A stretch of DNA of 64,000 nucleotides from NCBI RefSeq assembly GCF_016651435.1, contig NZ_JAEPRJ010000001.1, positions 2,046,001-2,110,000 of the forward strand, given 5' to 3'. Below the pieces are notes generated by a model. That model had not been told where the DNA came from, made no database searches, and saw only the letters and a program-made list of their open reading frames with translations. Positions 26,053 through 34,463 of this stretch are shown in pieces; positions within the stretch are counted from its first letter, which is position 1, and every line of letters starts with the position of its first letter. Source of the DNA: Catonella massiliensis (GTDB lineage Bacteria > Bacillota > Clostridia > Lachnospirales > Lachnospiraceae). Made by a program: the position numbers and the translations under genes.

Positions 26053-26766
26053 CTAATTAGCCTGATTCTTATTTACTATTCTAGTCTCATATTCTCCGGT
26101 TTCTATATCTATAAACCTTGTAAACAATGACACTTTATTAGCTTCATTTAGGCTCTTCCAAATACTCTCAGTAAATTCATCTATACTTCCACAAAGACTT
26201 ACCTTAGCAGGTTCACCTTCAAAGCTTGGAAGAGGCTCTATGTCTTCTTTATAGGTGTGAATGAATCTACCTTCACCCGCTGGAAGACTACTATAATCAT
26301 AAAAATATCTGTTGCAACAGTCAGGATTGCCGTCATCACTCTTAAGTATACTCATCCTTAAGTGAAGTGACTTTTCACTTACATCTACTAAGGCTGATAT
26401 TCTAGGTGTGTAGTTTGGCGCATCCGGCTCAAATTCCCTGCTCATAAGGGCCGAATTGAAACATTTGCCTGCTGTCATATAATCATAAACTGTATCCGTC
26501 TGGTCTCCATTGGTAATTATGGTTTTCTTTTCAATTACCTTGACAGGTGAATATATGATAAGACTTGGGTCTGAAAGCTTGGTTTCATCGAAGGCCTCTG
26601 TCCTAATTCCCTCGCCCTCTTCCACAAATATCCTATTCCTGCTGTTTTCACTTCTTCCCATAATAAAGTAAGCAGTCATTGCCTTTTTGCCGTCCTTACT
26701 TTTTCCCACAACAATTCCTCTGCCCGGATAAGTTTTAGCCGATAATACTTCACCAATTGAAACCAT
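26053..26766 (-). CDS. purO: IMP cyclohydrolase, PurO type
   Basis: The enzyme closes the ring of FAICAR to give IMP, the last step of de novo synthesis. The 237-residue protein has the PurO-family residues YPGRGIVVGKSKDG near 13, then TAYFIMGRSENSRNR, the most conserved segment. It has no similarity to the PurH cyclohydrolase domain. PurO was first described in archaea and is also found in some anaerobic Firmicutes. It lies 142 bp upstream of the formyltransferase on the same strand, so together they replace PurH. The start ATG follows GGAGGA. Confidence 0.9.
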   Translation of the reverse strand: MVSIGEVLSAKTYPGRGIVVGKSKDGKKAMTAYFIMGRSENSRNRIFVEEGEGIRTEAFDETKLSDPSLIIYSPVKVIEKKTIITNGDQTDTVYDYMTAGKCFNSALMSREFEPDAPNYTPRISALVDVSEKSLHLRMSILKSDDGNPDCCNRYFYDYSSLPAGEGRFIHTYKEDIEPLPSFEGEPAKVSLCGSIDEFTESIWKSLNEANKVSLFTRFIDIETGEYETRIVNKNQAN

Positions 26767-26918
26767 GTCATCCTCCGTTTATTCATGTCAAAGCCTTGTC
26801 AATAGTTGCTTAGAGCCTTTATAATAAGTTCTACTTAAGAATATCATAGTTTTTATTAGTTTTCAATATGAATACTTCTTTATATTTTCTTATAAAATAA
26901 GACTCATTTTTTTATGGT

Positions 26919-26947
26919 TTGACAAATTAATGGAATTATTTTATAAT
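26919..26947 (+). promoter_or_regulatory. Consensus promoter of a candidate antisense RNA
   Basis: TTGACA (26919-26924) and TATAAT (26942-26947) are exactly 17 bp apart. No protein start with a ribosome binding site lies within 250 bp downstream. The first thing transcribed is the terminator region of the small peptide gene on the other strand. Confidence 0.7.
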
Positions 26948-26953
26948 TATTCC

Positions 26954-27032
26954 TAGCTAGTTATTTGTAGAATTAAGCAAGCAAAAACGAACCCCTAAGA
27001 GCTGCGACATCTTAGGGGTTCTTCTCTTTATA
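26954..27032 (+). ncRNA. Candidate antisense antitoxin RNA
   Basis: A transcript from the consensus promoter would begin near 26954 and run through the hairpin at 26989-27021 into TTCTCTTT, where it could end. It would overlap the 3' end of the convergent small peptide mRNA by roughly 60 nt. This is the layout of txpA/RatA- and bsrG/SR4-type toxin-antitoxin pairs. The alternative is a long dapF leader with an attenuator-like hairpin. No expression data are available. Confidence 0.45.
26989..27021. terminator. Bidirectional terminator shared by the small peptide gene and the convergent RNA
   Basis: GAACCCCTAAGA pairs perfectly with TCTTAGGGGTTC around a 9-nt loop. The minus strand continues with GTTTTTGC, a good terminator tail; the plus strand continues with a weaker TTCTCTTT. 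Confidence 0.85.
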
Positions 27033-27055
27033 GTTGAGTAAACTTTAGTACTAGG

Positions 27056-27154
27056 CTAATTGTCGCTTTTATCTCCGTCTAGCCATTTGCAAATAAGGTA
27101 GCTAGCCAAATCTGCCGTAACGGAGACAATTATCTGTAGAATTATTTGTAGCAA
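27056..27154 (-). CDS. Candidate type I toxin: 32-residue hydrophobic peptide
   Basis: A TTG codon 7 nt after GGGAGG opens a 32-codon frame. The peptide starts LLQIILQIIVSVTADLAS, continues with YLICKWLD and ends in a charged GDKSDN tail. One hydrophobic helix followed by CKWLD and a charged end is the form of small membrane toxins and of short peptides common in clostridial genomes. The leader CACTCCC (about 27183-27189) can pair with the ribosome binding site (27163-27167), so translation may be blocked in the full-length mRNA. Toxicity is inference; coding potential rests on the ribosome binding site, the peptide pattern and its promoter. Confidence 0.6.
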   Translation of the reverse strand: MLQIILQIIVSVTADLASYLICKWLDGDKSDN

Positions 27155-27202
27155 GCAATCACCTCCCTTCTGCTGTCAGATTGGGAGTGCGACAACATTT
27201 AA

Positions 27203-27231
27203 AGTATATCAAATAAATAAAAATATAACAA
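27203..27231 (-). promoter_or_regulatory. Predicted promoter of the small peptide gene
   Basis: On the minus strand TTGTTA (27226-27231) is 17 bp from TATACT (27203-27208). Transcription would start near 27196, about 40 nt ahead of the TTG start codon, leaving room for the hairpin that hides the ribosome binding site. Confidence 0.5.
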
Positions 27232-27250
27232 TAAAACCAGCGGAGGAATT

Positions 27251-28147
27251 ATGGTAGATAATCAGAAAAAAATTAACTTTACAAAGATGCATGGTTGTAA
27301 AAACGACTATCTCTACATCGACTGCACTAAAAATGAACTTGAAAATCCTGCTGAAGTATCTATTAAACTCTCAGACAGGCATACGGGAATCGGCAGTGAC
27401 GGCATCATCCTTATCTGCCCTTCTACTGTGGCTGATTTTAGGATGAGGATATTTAACGCAGACGGCTCTGAGGCTGAAATGTGTGGCAACGGCATCCGCT
27501 GTGTAGGAAAATATGTATATGACTTTGGCCTCACAAAAAATGAGGAAGTCCGCATTGAAACCGGAGTCCGTACTAAGGAAGAAGAGGCAGCAGGAATTAT
27601 TCCCGAAAACTGCATTAGAATACTAAAGCTCACGGTTAAAGATGGTAAGGTAGCCTCTGCAACTGTAGATATGGGAAGACCAATCCTTACCCCTAGCGAA
27701 ATCCCTGTCATATCTGATAAGGATAAGTTTATAAATGAGGCTGTAAATGTAGACGGCAAAGACTGGTACCTCACCTGCATTTCAATGGGAAATCCTCACG
27801 CAGTCACCTTTGTAGATGACACAAAGAGCCTTGATTTACCTGTTATAGGCCCAAAGTTTGAATTTAACAAAATATTTCCAAATCGTACCAACACCGAATT
27901 TATAAAGGTAATAAGCAGGAATGAAATTGAAATGCGTGTCTGGGAGCGTGGTTCAGGCGAAACCCTTGCCTGTGGTACCGGTGCCTGTGCCTCGGCCTAC
28001 GCCGCTATGTTGAATGGTCTTGCTGATGATGAGGTGAGGGTTCATCTCCTTGGAGGAGATTTGATTATAAAATACGATAGAAATACAGACCACATATTTA
28101 TGACAGGCCCTTGTGAAACTGTCTTTAGTGGCAGCATTACAATCTAG
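27251..28147 (+). CDS. dapF: Diaminopimelate epimerase
   Basis: DapF converts LL- to meso-diaminopimelate for lysine and peptidoglycan. The 298-residue protein has the two catalytic cysteines in EMCGNGIRC (Cys78) and LACGTGACASA (near 238), the substrate loop FTKMHGCKNDY at the N-terminus, and ISMGNPHAV. It is slightly longer than the usual 270-280 residues. The ATG follows CGGAGGAA. It is 13 bp from murF and probably co-transcribed. meso-DAP is part of the tripeptide that MurF extends. Confidence 0.95.
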   Translation: MVDNQKKINFTKMHGCKNDYLYIDCTKNELENPAEVSIKLSDRHTGIGSDGIILICPSTVADFRMRIFNADGSEAEMCGNGIRCVGKYVYDFGLTKNEEVRIETGVRTKEEEAAGIIPENCIRILKLTVKDGKVASATVDMGRPILTPSEIPVISDKDKFINEAVNVDGKDWYLTCISMGNPHAVTFVDDTKSLDLPVIGPKFEFNKIFPNRTNTEFIKVISRNEIEMRVWERGSGETLACGTGACASAYAAMLNGLADDEVRVHLLGGDLIIKYDRNTDHIFMTGPCETVFSGSITI

Positions 28148-28160
28148 ATAAGGAGTATTT

Positions 28161-29624
28161 ATGCAAGTTACCGTAAATGACATATTAAAGGCCGCTAACG
28201 GAAAACTGTTAAACGGAAACGGCGACACCGAAATAAACGGCTTCTTTACAAATTCCAGGGAAACCCACAGCCTTCCCTTTAAGAATGCACTTTTTGTGCC
28301 TATAATCGGAGAAAGGGTAGACGCCCACAAATTCATCCCTCAGGTGGTAAAGGATGGTGCTAAGGCTTTCTTTATAAAAAAGGGGCACGAACTTCCTGCT
28401 GATATCGGAGATGCCGCGGCCATCGAGGTAGACGATACTGAAGCCGCCCTCCTTGACACAGGCCGTTGGTTTCGCGAGAAATTTAATATCCCTTTCATTG
28501 GAATAACCGGAAGTGTCGGCAAGACCACCACAAAGGAAATGGTGGCAGCTGCCCTCTCCTCGATTAATGTCCACAAGACTAAGGGAAATGCCAACTCTAC
28601 CATAGGACTTCCCTTAACCTTGTTTGGACTCGAACCTTGTAATGAGGCCGCCATTATAGAAATGGGCATAAGTGAATTCCACGAAATGGAAAAACTTGCA
28701 GATGCAGGCAGGCCAACCCATGCAATATTTACCAATGTAGGCACTGCCCATATCGGCAATCTAGGCTCAAAGGAAAATATCCTAAAAGAAAAGCTCCACA
28801 TTACAGATTGTTTTACGGAGGATAGTGTACTATTTGTAAATGCTGACGATGAGCTCCTTTCTAAGGTGGTACCTGAAAATAGCGAATTCAGGCCTGCTAA
28901 GGTCAAGCACGTTGTGACCTACGGTATAAGTAAAGAGGCTGATTTTTACGCTTCATCCATCACTATATCCGACAGTGGCACCGATTTTGTGGCAAATTAT
29001 AAGGATGAAGACGGTAAGCCTCTCACTGAGCAGATTCATCTAAAAACTCTGGGACTTCATAATGTAAGAAATGCACTGGCTGCAACTGCTGTGGCACTAA
29101 AGCTTGGCATCTCTCCTTCAGTGTCAAAGCTTGGACTTGCCGCGTATGAACCACTTTCAGGTAGAGGAAACATTATCAAGACAAACGGCATTACCATAAT
29201 TGATGATACCTATAATGCAAGCCCTGACTCTATGAAGGCTTCTGTTCAGATTATTGGGGAAATGCGTGGCGGCAAAGAGCCTATACACAGGCGGTTTGTA
29301 GTATTTGCTGATGTACTTGAGCTTGGTGAATACGCTGAGAGTGAACATTACAAAGTCGGCGAATATATAAAAACCCACAACGAAGAAAACCCTGAAGGTA
29401 GAATTGATTACCTGATAACAGTCGGCAAAGACAGTGAGCAGATAGGACTTGCTCTAAACTCTGAAAGCCTTGATACCAATCCTGTCACAAAGCATTTTTC
29501 TACCAATGTAGAAGCCTCTAATTATCTTAAATCCCTCTTAACAAAAGGTGATGCTATCGTAGTTAAAGGTTCAAGAGGTATGCAGACAGAGGAAATAATC
29601 AGTTCTATATTAAATGATGAGTAG
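28161..29624 (+). CDS. murF: UDP-N-acetylmuramoyl-tripeptide--D-alanyl-D-alanine ligase
   Basis: MurF adds D-Ala-D-Ala to UDP-MurNAc-tripeptide, completing the cytoplasmic peptidoglycan precursor. The 487-residue Mur ligase has an N-terminal uridine-binding domain (1-105), the ATP-binding loop GITGSVGKTTTKEM near 113, EMGISEFHEME, the asparagine/histidine stretch LGLHNVRNALAA near 300, and DDTYNASPDSMKA near 350. It follows dapF directly, with AAGGAG before the ATG. Its closest functional partner here is DapF. Confidence 0.95.
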   Translation: MQVTVNDILKAANGKLLNGNGDTEINGFFTNSRETHSLPFKNALFVPIIGERVDAHKFIPQVVKDGAKAFFIKKGHELPADIGDAAAIEVDDTEAALLDTGRWFREKFNIPFIGITGSVGKTTTKEMVAAALSSINVHKTKGNANSTIGLPLTLFGLEPCNEAAIIEMGISEFHEMEKLADAGRPTHAIFTNVGTAHIGNLGSKENILKEKLHITDCFTEDSVLFVNADDELLSKVVPENSEFRPAKVKHVVTYGISKEADFYASSITISDSGTDFVANYKDEDGKPLTEQIHLKTLGLHNVRNALAATAVALKLGISPSVSKLGLAAYEPLSGRGNIIKTNGITIIDDTYNASPDSMKASVQIIGEMRGGKEPIHRRFVVFADVLELGEYAESEHYKVGEYIKTHNEENPEGRIDYLITVGKDSEQIGLALNSESLDTNPVTKHFSTNVEASNYLKSLLTKGDAIVVKGSRGMQTEEIISSILNDE

Positions 29625-29720
29625 GCGCTGATTTAGATTGCTTTTATAACTGCAAAGGGGTATACTTATCTACGTATAAGGATATTTCAAAGTTTATGCT
29701 ATAGGACATAAAAACTAAGA

Positions 29721-29790
29721 TGATGCAGGTAATAAAAGTTGATTATATTCTTATATATTCTTACCTTGTCACTTGCATCATTTATTTTAT
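29721..29790 (+). terminator. Hairpin after murF, probable terminator
   Basis: TGATGCAGGT (29721-29730) pairs with ACTTGCATCA (29771-29780) across a long AT-rich loop and is followed by TTTATTTTAT. It ends just before the nagB ribosome binding site, so an operator role for nagBA cannot be excluded. Confidence 0.5.
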
Positions 29791-29805
29791 AATTAGGAGG
29801 GTTTT

Positions 29806-30549
29806 ATGAGGGTAATTGTTACTAAAAACTATGAGGAAATGAGTAGAAAGGCTGCAAACATAATAGCTGCTCAGGTTGTAATGAAGCCTGATTCAGTGCT
29901 TGGTCTTGCTACAGGTTCATCACCAATTGGGGCTTATAAGTTACTTGTAGAAGGCTATAAGAAGGGTGATTTAGATTTTTCTGAAATCACTTCAATAAAT
30001 CTTGATGAGTATGTGGGGCTTTCTGCTGACCACAATCAGAGTTATGCTTATTTTATGAGGGATAACCTTTTTAACCATGTAAATATAAATATGGAAAATG
30101 TCTTCCTTCCAAACGGAATGGAGACTGATGAGGCTAAGGAATGTGCAAGATATGATGAGGTTATTAGAAGCCGTGGTCCTATTGATTTGCAGCTGCTTGG
30201 ACTTGGCGAAAACGGACATATAGGTTTCAACGAGCCTGACTCTTCTTTTGCAAAGGGAACTCATAAGGTAAGCCTTACAGAGAGTACAATAAATGCTAAC
30301 TCAAGGCTTTTTAATTCCATCGATGAGGTACCTAAGTTTGCTTATTCTATGGGTGTAGGAAGCATATTCTCTGCTAAGCACATTTTACTTATTGCTTCTG
30401 GCGAGAAGAAAGCAGATGCGCTCTGTAAGGCACTTTACGGTCCTGTAACTCCTGAGGTTCCTGCTTCTGCCCTCCAGTTCCACAGCAATGTAACTATAGT
30501 TGCTGATGAGGCTGCTTATGCTCTTATTGCAAAGCATATTGGTAAGTAA
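29806..30549 (+). CDS. nagB: Glucosamine-6-phosphate deaminase
   Basis: NagB converts glucosamine-6-phosphate to fructose-6-phosphate and ammonia. The 247-residue protein has the family N-terminus MRVIVTKNYEEMS, the phosphate loop LATGSSPIGAYK, the catalytic Asp in INLDEYVGL, and GLGENGHIGFNEPDSS with the catalytic His. The ATG follows AGGAGGG. It precedes nagA by 88 bp. The C-terminal allosteric extension seen in the E. coli enzyme is short, as in other Firmicutes. Confidence 0.96.
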   Translation: MRVIVTKNYEEMSRKAANIIAAQVVMKPDSVLGLATGSSPIGAYKLLVEGYKKGDLDFSEITSINLDEYVGLSADHNQSYAYFMRDNLFNHVNINMENVFLPNGMETDEAKECARYDEVIRSRGPIDLQLLGLGENGHIGFNEPDSSFAKGTHKVSLTESTINANSRLFNSIDEVPKFAYSMGVGSIFSAKHILLIASGEKKADALCKALYGPVTPEVPASALQFHSNVTIVADEAAYALIAKHIGK

Positions 30550-30637
30550 TGAATAGATTTATATAGCTTGTCATAAACTTCTTTTTGAATAATATCGTAT
30601 AAAAAGTTAATATTGGCAAAGCAATACGGAGAATATC

Positions 30638-31735
30638 ATGATAATTAAAAATGGTTTAGTATATAACGAAAATGGTGACTTTGAAAAAAGAGACATCTAT
30701 GTGGAAGGTGAGTTCATTACCGATAAGGCACCTGAGGACTGCGAAGTCATTGACGCTGATGGGCTTTATGTAATACCGGGACTTGTGGATGTACATACGC
30801 ACGGTGCAGTAGGACATGACTTCTGCGATGCTGACCTTGACGGGCTCTACAAGATAGCTGAGTTTGAGAAAAGTAAAGGTGTAACAGCATTTTGCCCAAC
30901 CTCAATGACTCTTTCAGAGGAACGCCTTACAGGTATATTTGCCACAATCAAAGATTTTACGCCTGAGAAAAAGCACGCAAGGGCGCTTGGTATCAATATG
31001 GAAGGACCTTTCATTTCTCCTAAAAAGATGGGAGCTCAGAATCCTAAATATATAATGAATTCTGATGTCGAAGTCTTTAGAAGGCTCAATGAAGTAAGCG
31101 GAGGCAATATCCGCCTTGTAACCCTTGCTCCTGAGACTGAGGGTGCTAACCTCTTCATTAAAGAGCTTGCAAATGAAGTTTCCATCTCAGTTGGTCATTC
31201 TGATGCCAACTATGAGCAGGCAGATGCGGCATTTAAGAATGGGGCCAACCATGTAACCCACCTCTTTAACGCAATGCCTGCCTTCAATCACAGAGAACCG
31301 GGCATAGTAGGAGCAGCCTTTGAAAATACCGGAGTTATGGCTGAGCTCATCTGTGATAAGGTGCATATCCATCCTTGCATGATAAGGAGCACCTTCCGTC
31401 TCTTTGGTGAGGATAGAATCATCCTTATAAGTGATTCTATGGAGGCTACAGGTATGGAGGATGGTACCTATTCTCTTGGAGGACAGAAGGTAAATAAGAC
31501 AGGAAACAAGGCTACCCTTGAAAATGGTACTATTGCAGGCTCCTGTACTGACCTTTTTACCTGCTTTAAGAATGTGGTTGAATTAGGCATTCCTCTTAAG
31601 TCAGCAGTTAAAATGGCTTCCACCAACCCTGCAAAGAGTATAGGTCTTGGCGACAAAGCAGGTGTAATAAAACCGGGTGCTTATGCGGATTTATTGCTGC
31701 TTGATAAGGAATTAAATATAGTGAAAATATTGTAA
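30638..31735 (+). CDS. nagA: N-acetylglucosamine-6-phosphate deacetylase
   Basis: NagA deacetylates GlcNAc-6-phosphate to the NagB substrate. The 365-residue amidohydrolase has the metal motif VDVHTHGAVGHDF near 50, the metal-ligand Glu in NMEGPFISP near 125, GHSDANYEQ, NHVTHLFNAM, and the catalytic Asp in LISDSMEATG near 270. The ATG follows CGGAGAA. With NagB it forms a two-step route from GlcNAc-6-P into glycolysis or cell-wall recycling. No PTS component or GntR regulator lies nearby. Confidence 0.96.
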   Translation: MIIKNGLVYNENGDFEKRDIYVEGEFITDKAPEDCEVIDADGLYVIPGLVDVHTHGAVGHDFCDADLDGLYKIAEFEKSKGVTAFCPTSMTLSEERLTGIFATIKDFTPEKKHARALGINMEGPFISPKKMGAQNPKYIMNSDVEVFRRLNEVSGGNIRLVTLAPETEGANLFIKELANEVSISVGHSDANYEQADAAFKNGANHVTHLFNAMPAFNHREPGIVGAAFENTGVMAELICDKVHIHPCMIRSTFRLFGEDRIILISDSMEATGMEDGTYSLGGQKVNKTGNKATLENGTIAGSCTDLFTCFKNVVELGIPLKSAVKMASTNPAKSIGLGDKAGVIKPGAYADLLLLDKELNIVKIL

Positions 31736-31773
31736 ATTAAAATTTTGTTACTCAATGTTTTACCTTATATTAA

Positions 31774-31820
31774 GGCAGTTTCTCTGATAAATATTTCTGT
31801 CAGAGAAGCTGTCTTTTTTA
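31774..31820 (+). terminator. Rho-independent terminator of nagBA
   Basis: GGCAGTTTCTCTGA pairs with TCAGAGAAGCTGTC and is followed by TTTTTT, 38 bp past the nagA stop. Confidence 0.85.
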
Positions 31821-31854
31821 TTTGATAGGAAATTCTCCAAAATTTCCTATCAAA
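31821..31854. repeat. Palindromic element, copy 2
   Basis: TTTGATAGGAAATT and AATTTCCTATCAAA flank a short centre and pair over 14 bp, the most perfect of the three copies. It abuts the nagA terminator. Confidence 0.75.
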
Positions 31855-31860
31855 TAAAAC

Positions 31861-31945
31861 TCTGCGAGAGGTAGCACTGTGGCTGATAAGCTGATGTCGC
31901 TTGCGCGGTCAGCCTCAGGCGGTGAATCCTGTAAAGCAAGATACC
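31861..31945. other. GC-rich, structured intergenic stretch upstream of metE
   Basis: This stretch is clearly richer in G+C than the surrounding spacer. It contains GGCTGA (31881-31886) complementary to TCAGCC (31909-31914) with inner CGC/GCG pairing, and other short complementary blocks. There is no open reading frame of note. It does not fit the SAM-I, SAM-II, cobalamin or T-box consensus. It may be an uncharacterised leader RNA, a decayed gene or part of a mobile repeat. The metE start is about 245 bp away. Confidence 0.35.
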
Positions 31946-31965
31946 TTCTTGTTAAATGATGCAGC

Positions 31966-32024
31966 GTCAAAAGATAATATATTCTCTTGCAAGCAATCCC
32001 CAATCGATTTTTTGTGCTTTTAAC
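31966..32024. repeat. GTCAAAAG-ended element, copy B
   Basis: This 59-bp relative of copy A begins GTCAAAAGATAATA and ends CTTTTAAC, with TGTATCATTA beyond. It lies in the spacer ahead of metE. The 454 bp between nagA and metE therefore hold a terminator, two repeats and the structured stretch, but no gene. Confidence 0.65.
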
Positions 32025-32189
32025 ACTTGTATCATTAAATTCTGCAATAGTTAAAAAGATTGCATTTTAAATTGATATAAATAATTTCTATAACATTCCT
32101 ATGTTTATATGTATTATACAAAGAAGCCAACACCCCTTATAATAGACCTAGTTTTACAGATAAATTATGAATATGAGTTGGAGGACAGT

Positions 32190-34460
32190 ATGAAAACATC
32201 AGTAATCGGATTTCCTAGAATCGGTACTTTACGCGAATTAAAGTTCGCTAGCGAAAAATATTTTAAGAAAGAAATCACAGCAGACGAGCTCTTAACCAAA
32301 GGTAAGGAGCTTAGAAAAATTCACTGGAATACTCAGAAAGAGGCAGGAATTGACTTTATCTCAAGTAATGATTTTTCATTCTACGATATCTTGCTTGATA
32401 CCGCAATATTATTTGGCATAGTTCCTAAGCGTTATAAGGAGCTTAACCTATCTGAGCTTGATACCTATTTTGCTATGGCTCGTGGTTATCAGGGAGAGTC
32501 AGGAGATGTAAAGGCTCTTGCAATGAGAAAATGGTTTAACACTAACTATCACTACATTGTGCCTGAGGTTGAGGATGATACAGAAATAAGGCTTTTAGGC
32601 AACAAGCCATTTGAGCATTATAACGAGGCAAAGGCTCTTAATGTAGAGACTAAGTCCATAGTAATCGGTGCTTACACCTTGCTTAAATTATGCCGCTTTA
32701 CAGGCAAAAAATCTTCAAATGATTTTGTTGATGCTTTAATCAGTGCATATCAGAGCTACCTTAAGAAGGCTGAAGAAGCTGGAATAAGCTGGGTACAGTT
32801 TGATGAGCCTGCTCTTGTAAGAGATACAGATAGTGAAGATATCGCATTATTTAATAAGATTTATTCAGCTCTTCTTTCTTCAAAGAACAATGTTAAGGTA
32901 TTAGCTCAGACATATTTTGGAGACGTAAGAGACATTTACAGCGACTTAATTAAGCTTCCATTTGACGGAATCGGTCTTGATTTCGTAGAGGGAAAAGAGA
33001 CTTTCGCTCTTGTTGAAAAGTATGGTTTCCCACAGGATAAGCTTTTATTTGCAGGACTTGTAAATGGAAAGAACATCTGGAGAAATAACTACGAGAAGAC
33101 TTTGCAGAGCCTTGCTAAATTACAGGAAAAGGGCATAAACTGCGTTTTATCTACCTCCTGTTCACTCTTACACGTTCCTTATACAACAAAGCACGAGACC
33201 AAGTTATCAGCAAACTACCTTTCATACTTTGCATTTGCTGAAGAAAAGCTTGTAGAGCTTAATGAGCTTAAGGCTCTTGCAGAAAATGCTGACTATAAGA
33301 ACGAAGCAGCTTATCAGGCAAATGCTAAGCTTTTTGCAGGAGAGAGAGACTGCTATAGCGAAGAGGTTCACAAGAGACTTTCTCAGGTTACAGACAGTGA
33401 TTATACAAGAAGCCCTGAGCGTAAGACTCGTCAGGCATTACAGAAAAAGGAGTTTGGTCTTCCTGAATTCCCAACAACTACCATCGGTTCTTTCCCACAG
33501 ACCAGAGAGGTAAAGGCAAACCGTTCAGCTTTTAGAAAGGGCGAAATTACAGAGGCTGAATACAAAGAGTTTAACAAAAAGCAGATTGCTGACTGTGTAA
33601 AATTCCAGGAAGACATCGATATAGATGTTCTTGTTCATGGAGAATTTGAGCGTAACGACATGGTTGAGTACTTTGGTGAGGCTCTTGGCGGCTTCCTCTT
33701 CACAGAGAAGGCTTGGGTACAGTCTTATGGTACAAGATGTGTTAAGCCACCTGTAATCTGGGGCGATGTATACAGAAAGAAAGCTATCACAGTAGAATGG
33801 TCTGTATATGCTCAGTCACTTACAAAGAGAATCATGAAGGGAATGCTTACAGGACCTGTTACCATACTTAACTGGTCATTCCCAAGAGAGGATATATCAA
33901 TCAAGGAGTCCATTTCTCAGATAGCACTTGCAATCAGAGATGAGGTTCTTGACTTGGAGAAAAACGGAATCAAGATCATTCAGATTGACGAGGCAGCTCT
34001 TAGAGAGAAGCTTCCACTTAGAAAATCTGACTGGCAGAAGGAATATCTTGACTTTGCTATACCTGCTTTCCGTCTCACACATAGTGGCGTAAGACCTGAA
34101 ACTCAGATTCATACACATATGTGCTATAGCGAGTTCACAGACATTATCCCTGCTATTGACAATATGGATGCGGACGTTATCACCTTCGAGGCTTCCCGCT
34201 CAGACTTACAGATACTTACATCATTAAAAGAACATAACTTTGAAACAGAGGTAGGTCCTGGTGTATATGATATTCACTCACCTAGAGTACCTTCTGTAGA
34301 GGAAATTGTTGCTACCCTTCATACAATGCTTACTAAGATTGACAGGGATAAGCTCTGGGTAAATCCTGACTGCGGATTAAAGACCAGAGGAATTCCTGAG
34401 ACAGAAGCAAGCCTGAAGAACATGGTGGCAGCAGCAAAAATAATTAGGAATGAGGCATAA
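32190..34460 (+). CDS. metE: Cobalamin-independent methionine synthase
   Basis: MetE transfers the methyl group of 5-methyl-THF-polyglutamate to homocysteine without B12. The 756-residue protein has the N-terminal domain opening [15 protein letters not shown] and the C-terminal catalytic domain from [15 protein letters not shown] (near 435). Zinc ligands are His in IHTHMCYS with its Cys, Glu in FEASRSD, and Cys in [10 protein letters not shown] chose the ATG at 32190 because GGAGG lies just upstream; the longer frame from 32109 has none. metF follows after 3 bp. Confidence 0.96.
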   Translation: MKTSVIGFPRIGTLRELKFASEKYFKKEITADELLTKGKELRKIHWNTQKEAGIDFISSNDFSFYDILLDTAILFGIVPKRYKELNLSELDTYFAMARGYQGESGDVKALAMRKWFNTNYHYIVPEVEDDTEIRLLGNKPFEHYNEAKALNVETKSIVIGAYTLLKLCRFTGKKSSNDFVDALISAYQSYLKKAEEAGISWVQFDEPALVRDTDSEDIALFNKIYSALLSSKNNVKVLAQTYFGDVRDIYSDLIKLPFDGIGLDFVEGKETFALVEKYGFPQDKLLFAGLVNGKNIWRNNYEKTLQSLAKLQEKGINCVLSTSCSLLHVPYTTKHETKLSANYLSYFAFAEEKLVELNELKALAENADYKNEAAYQANAKLFAGERDCYSEEVHKRLSQVTDSDYTRSPERKTRQALQKKEFGLPEFPTTTIGSFPQTREVKANRSAFRKGEITEAEYKEFNKKQIADCVKFQEDIDIDVLVHGEFERNDMVEYFGEALGGFLFTEKAWVQSYGTRCVKPPVIWGDVYRKKAITVEWSVYAQSLTKRIMKGMLTGPVTILNWSFPREDISIKESISQIALAIRDEVLDLEKNGIKIIQIDEAALREKLPLRKSDWQKEYLDFAIPAFRLTHSGVRPETQIHTHMCYSEFTDIIPAIDNMDADVITFEASRSDLQILTSLKEHNFETEVGPGVYDIHSPRVPSVEEIVATLHTMLTKIDRDKLWVNPDCGLKTRGIPETEASLKNMVAAAKIIRNEA

Positions 34461-34463
34461 TGC

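Noticed and set aside
31861..31945. Possible SAM, THF or cobalamin riboswitch ahead of metE
   Set aside because: GGTGAATCC looks like fragments of these, but the required partner segments are missing or in the wrong order.
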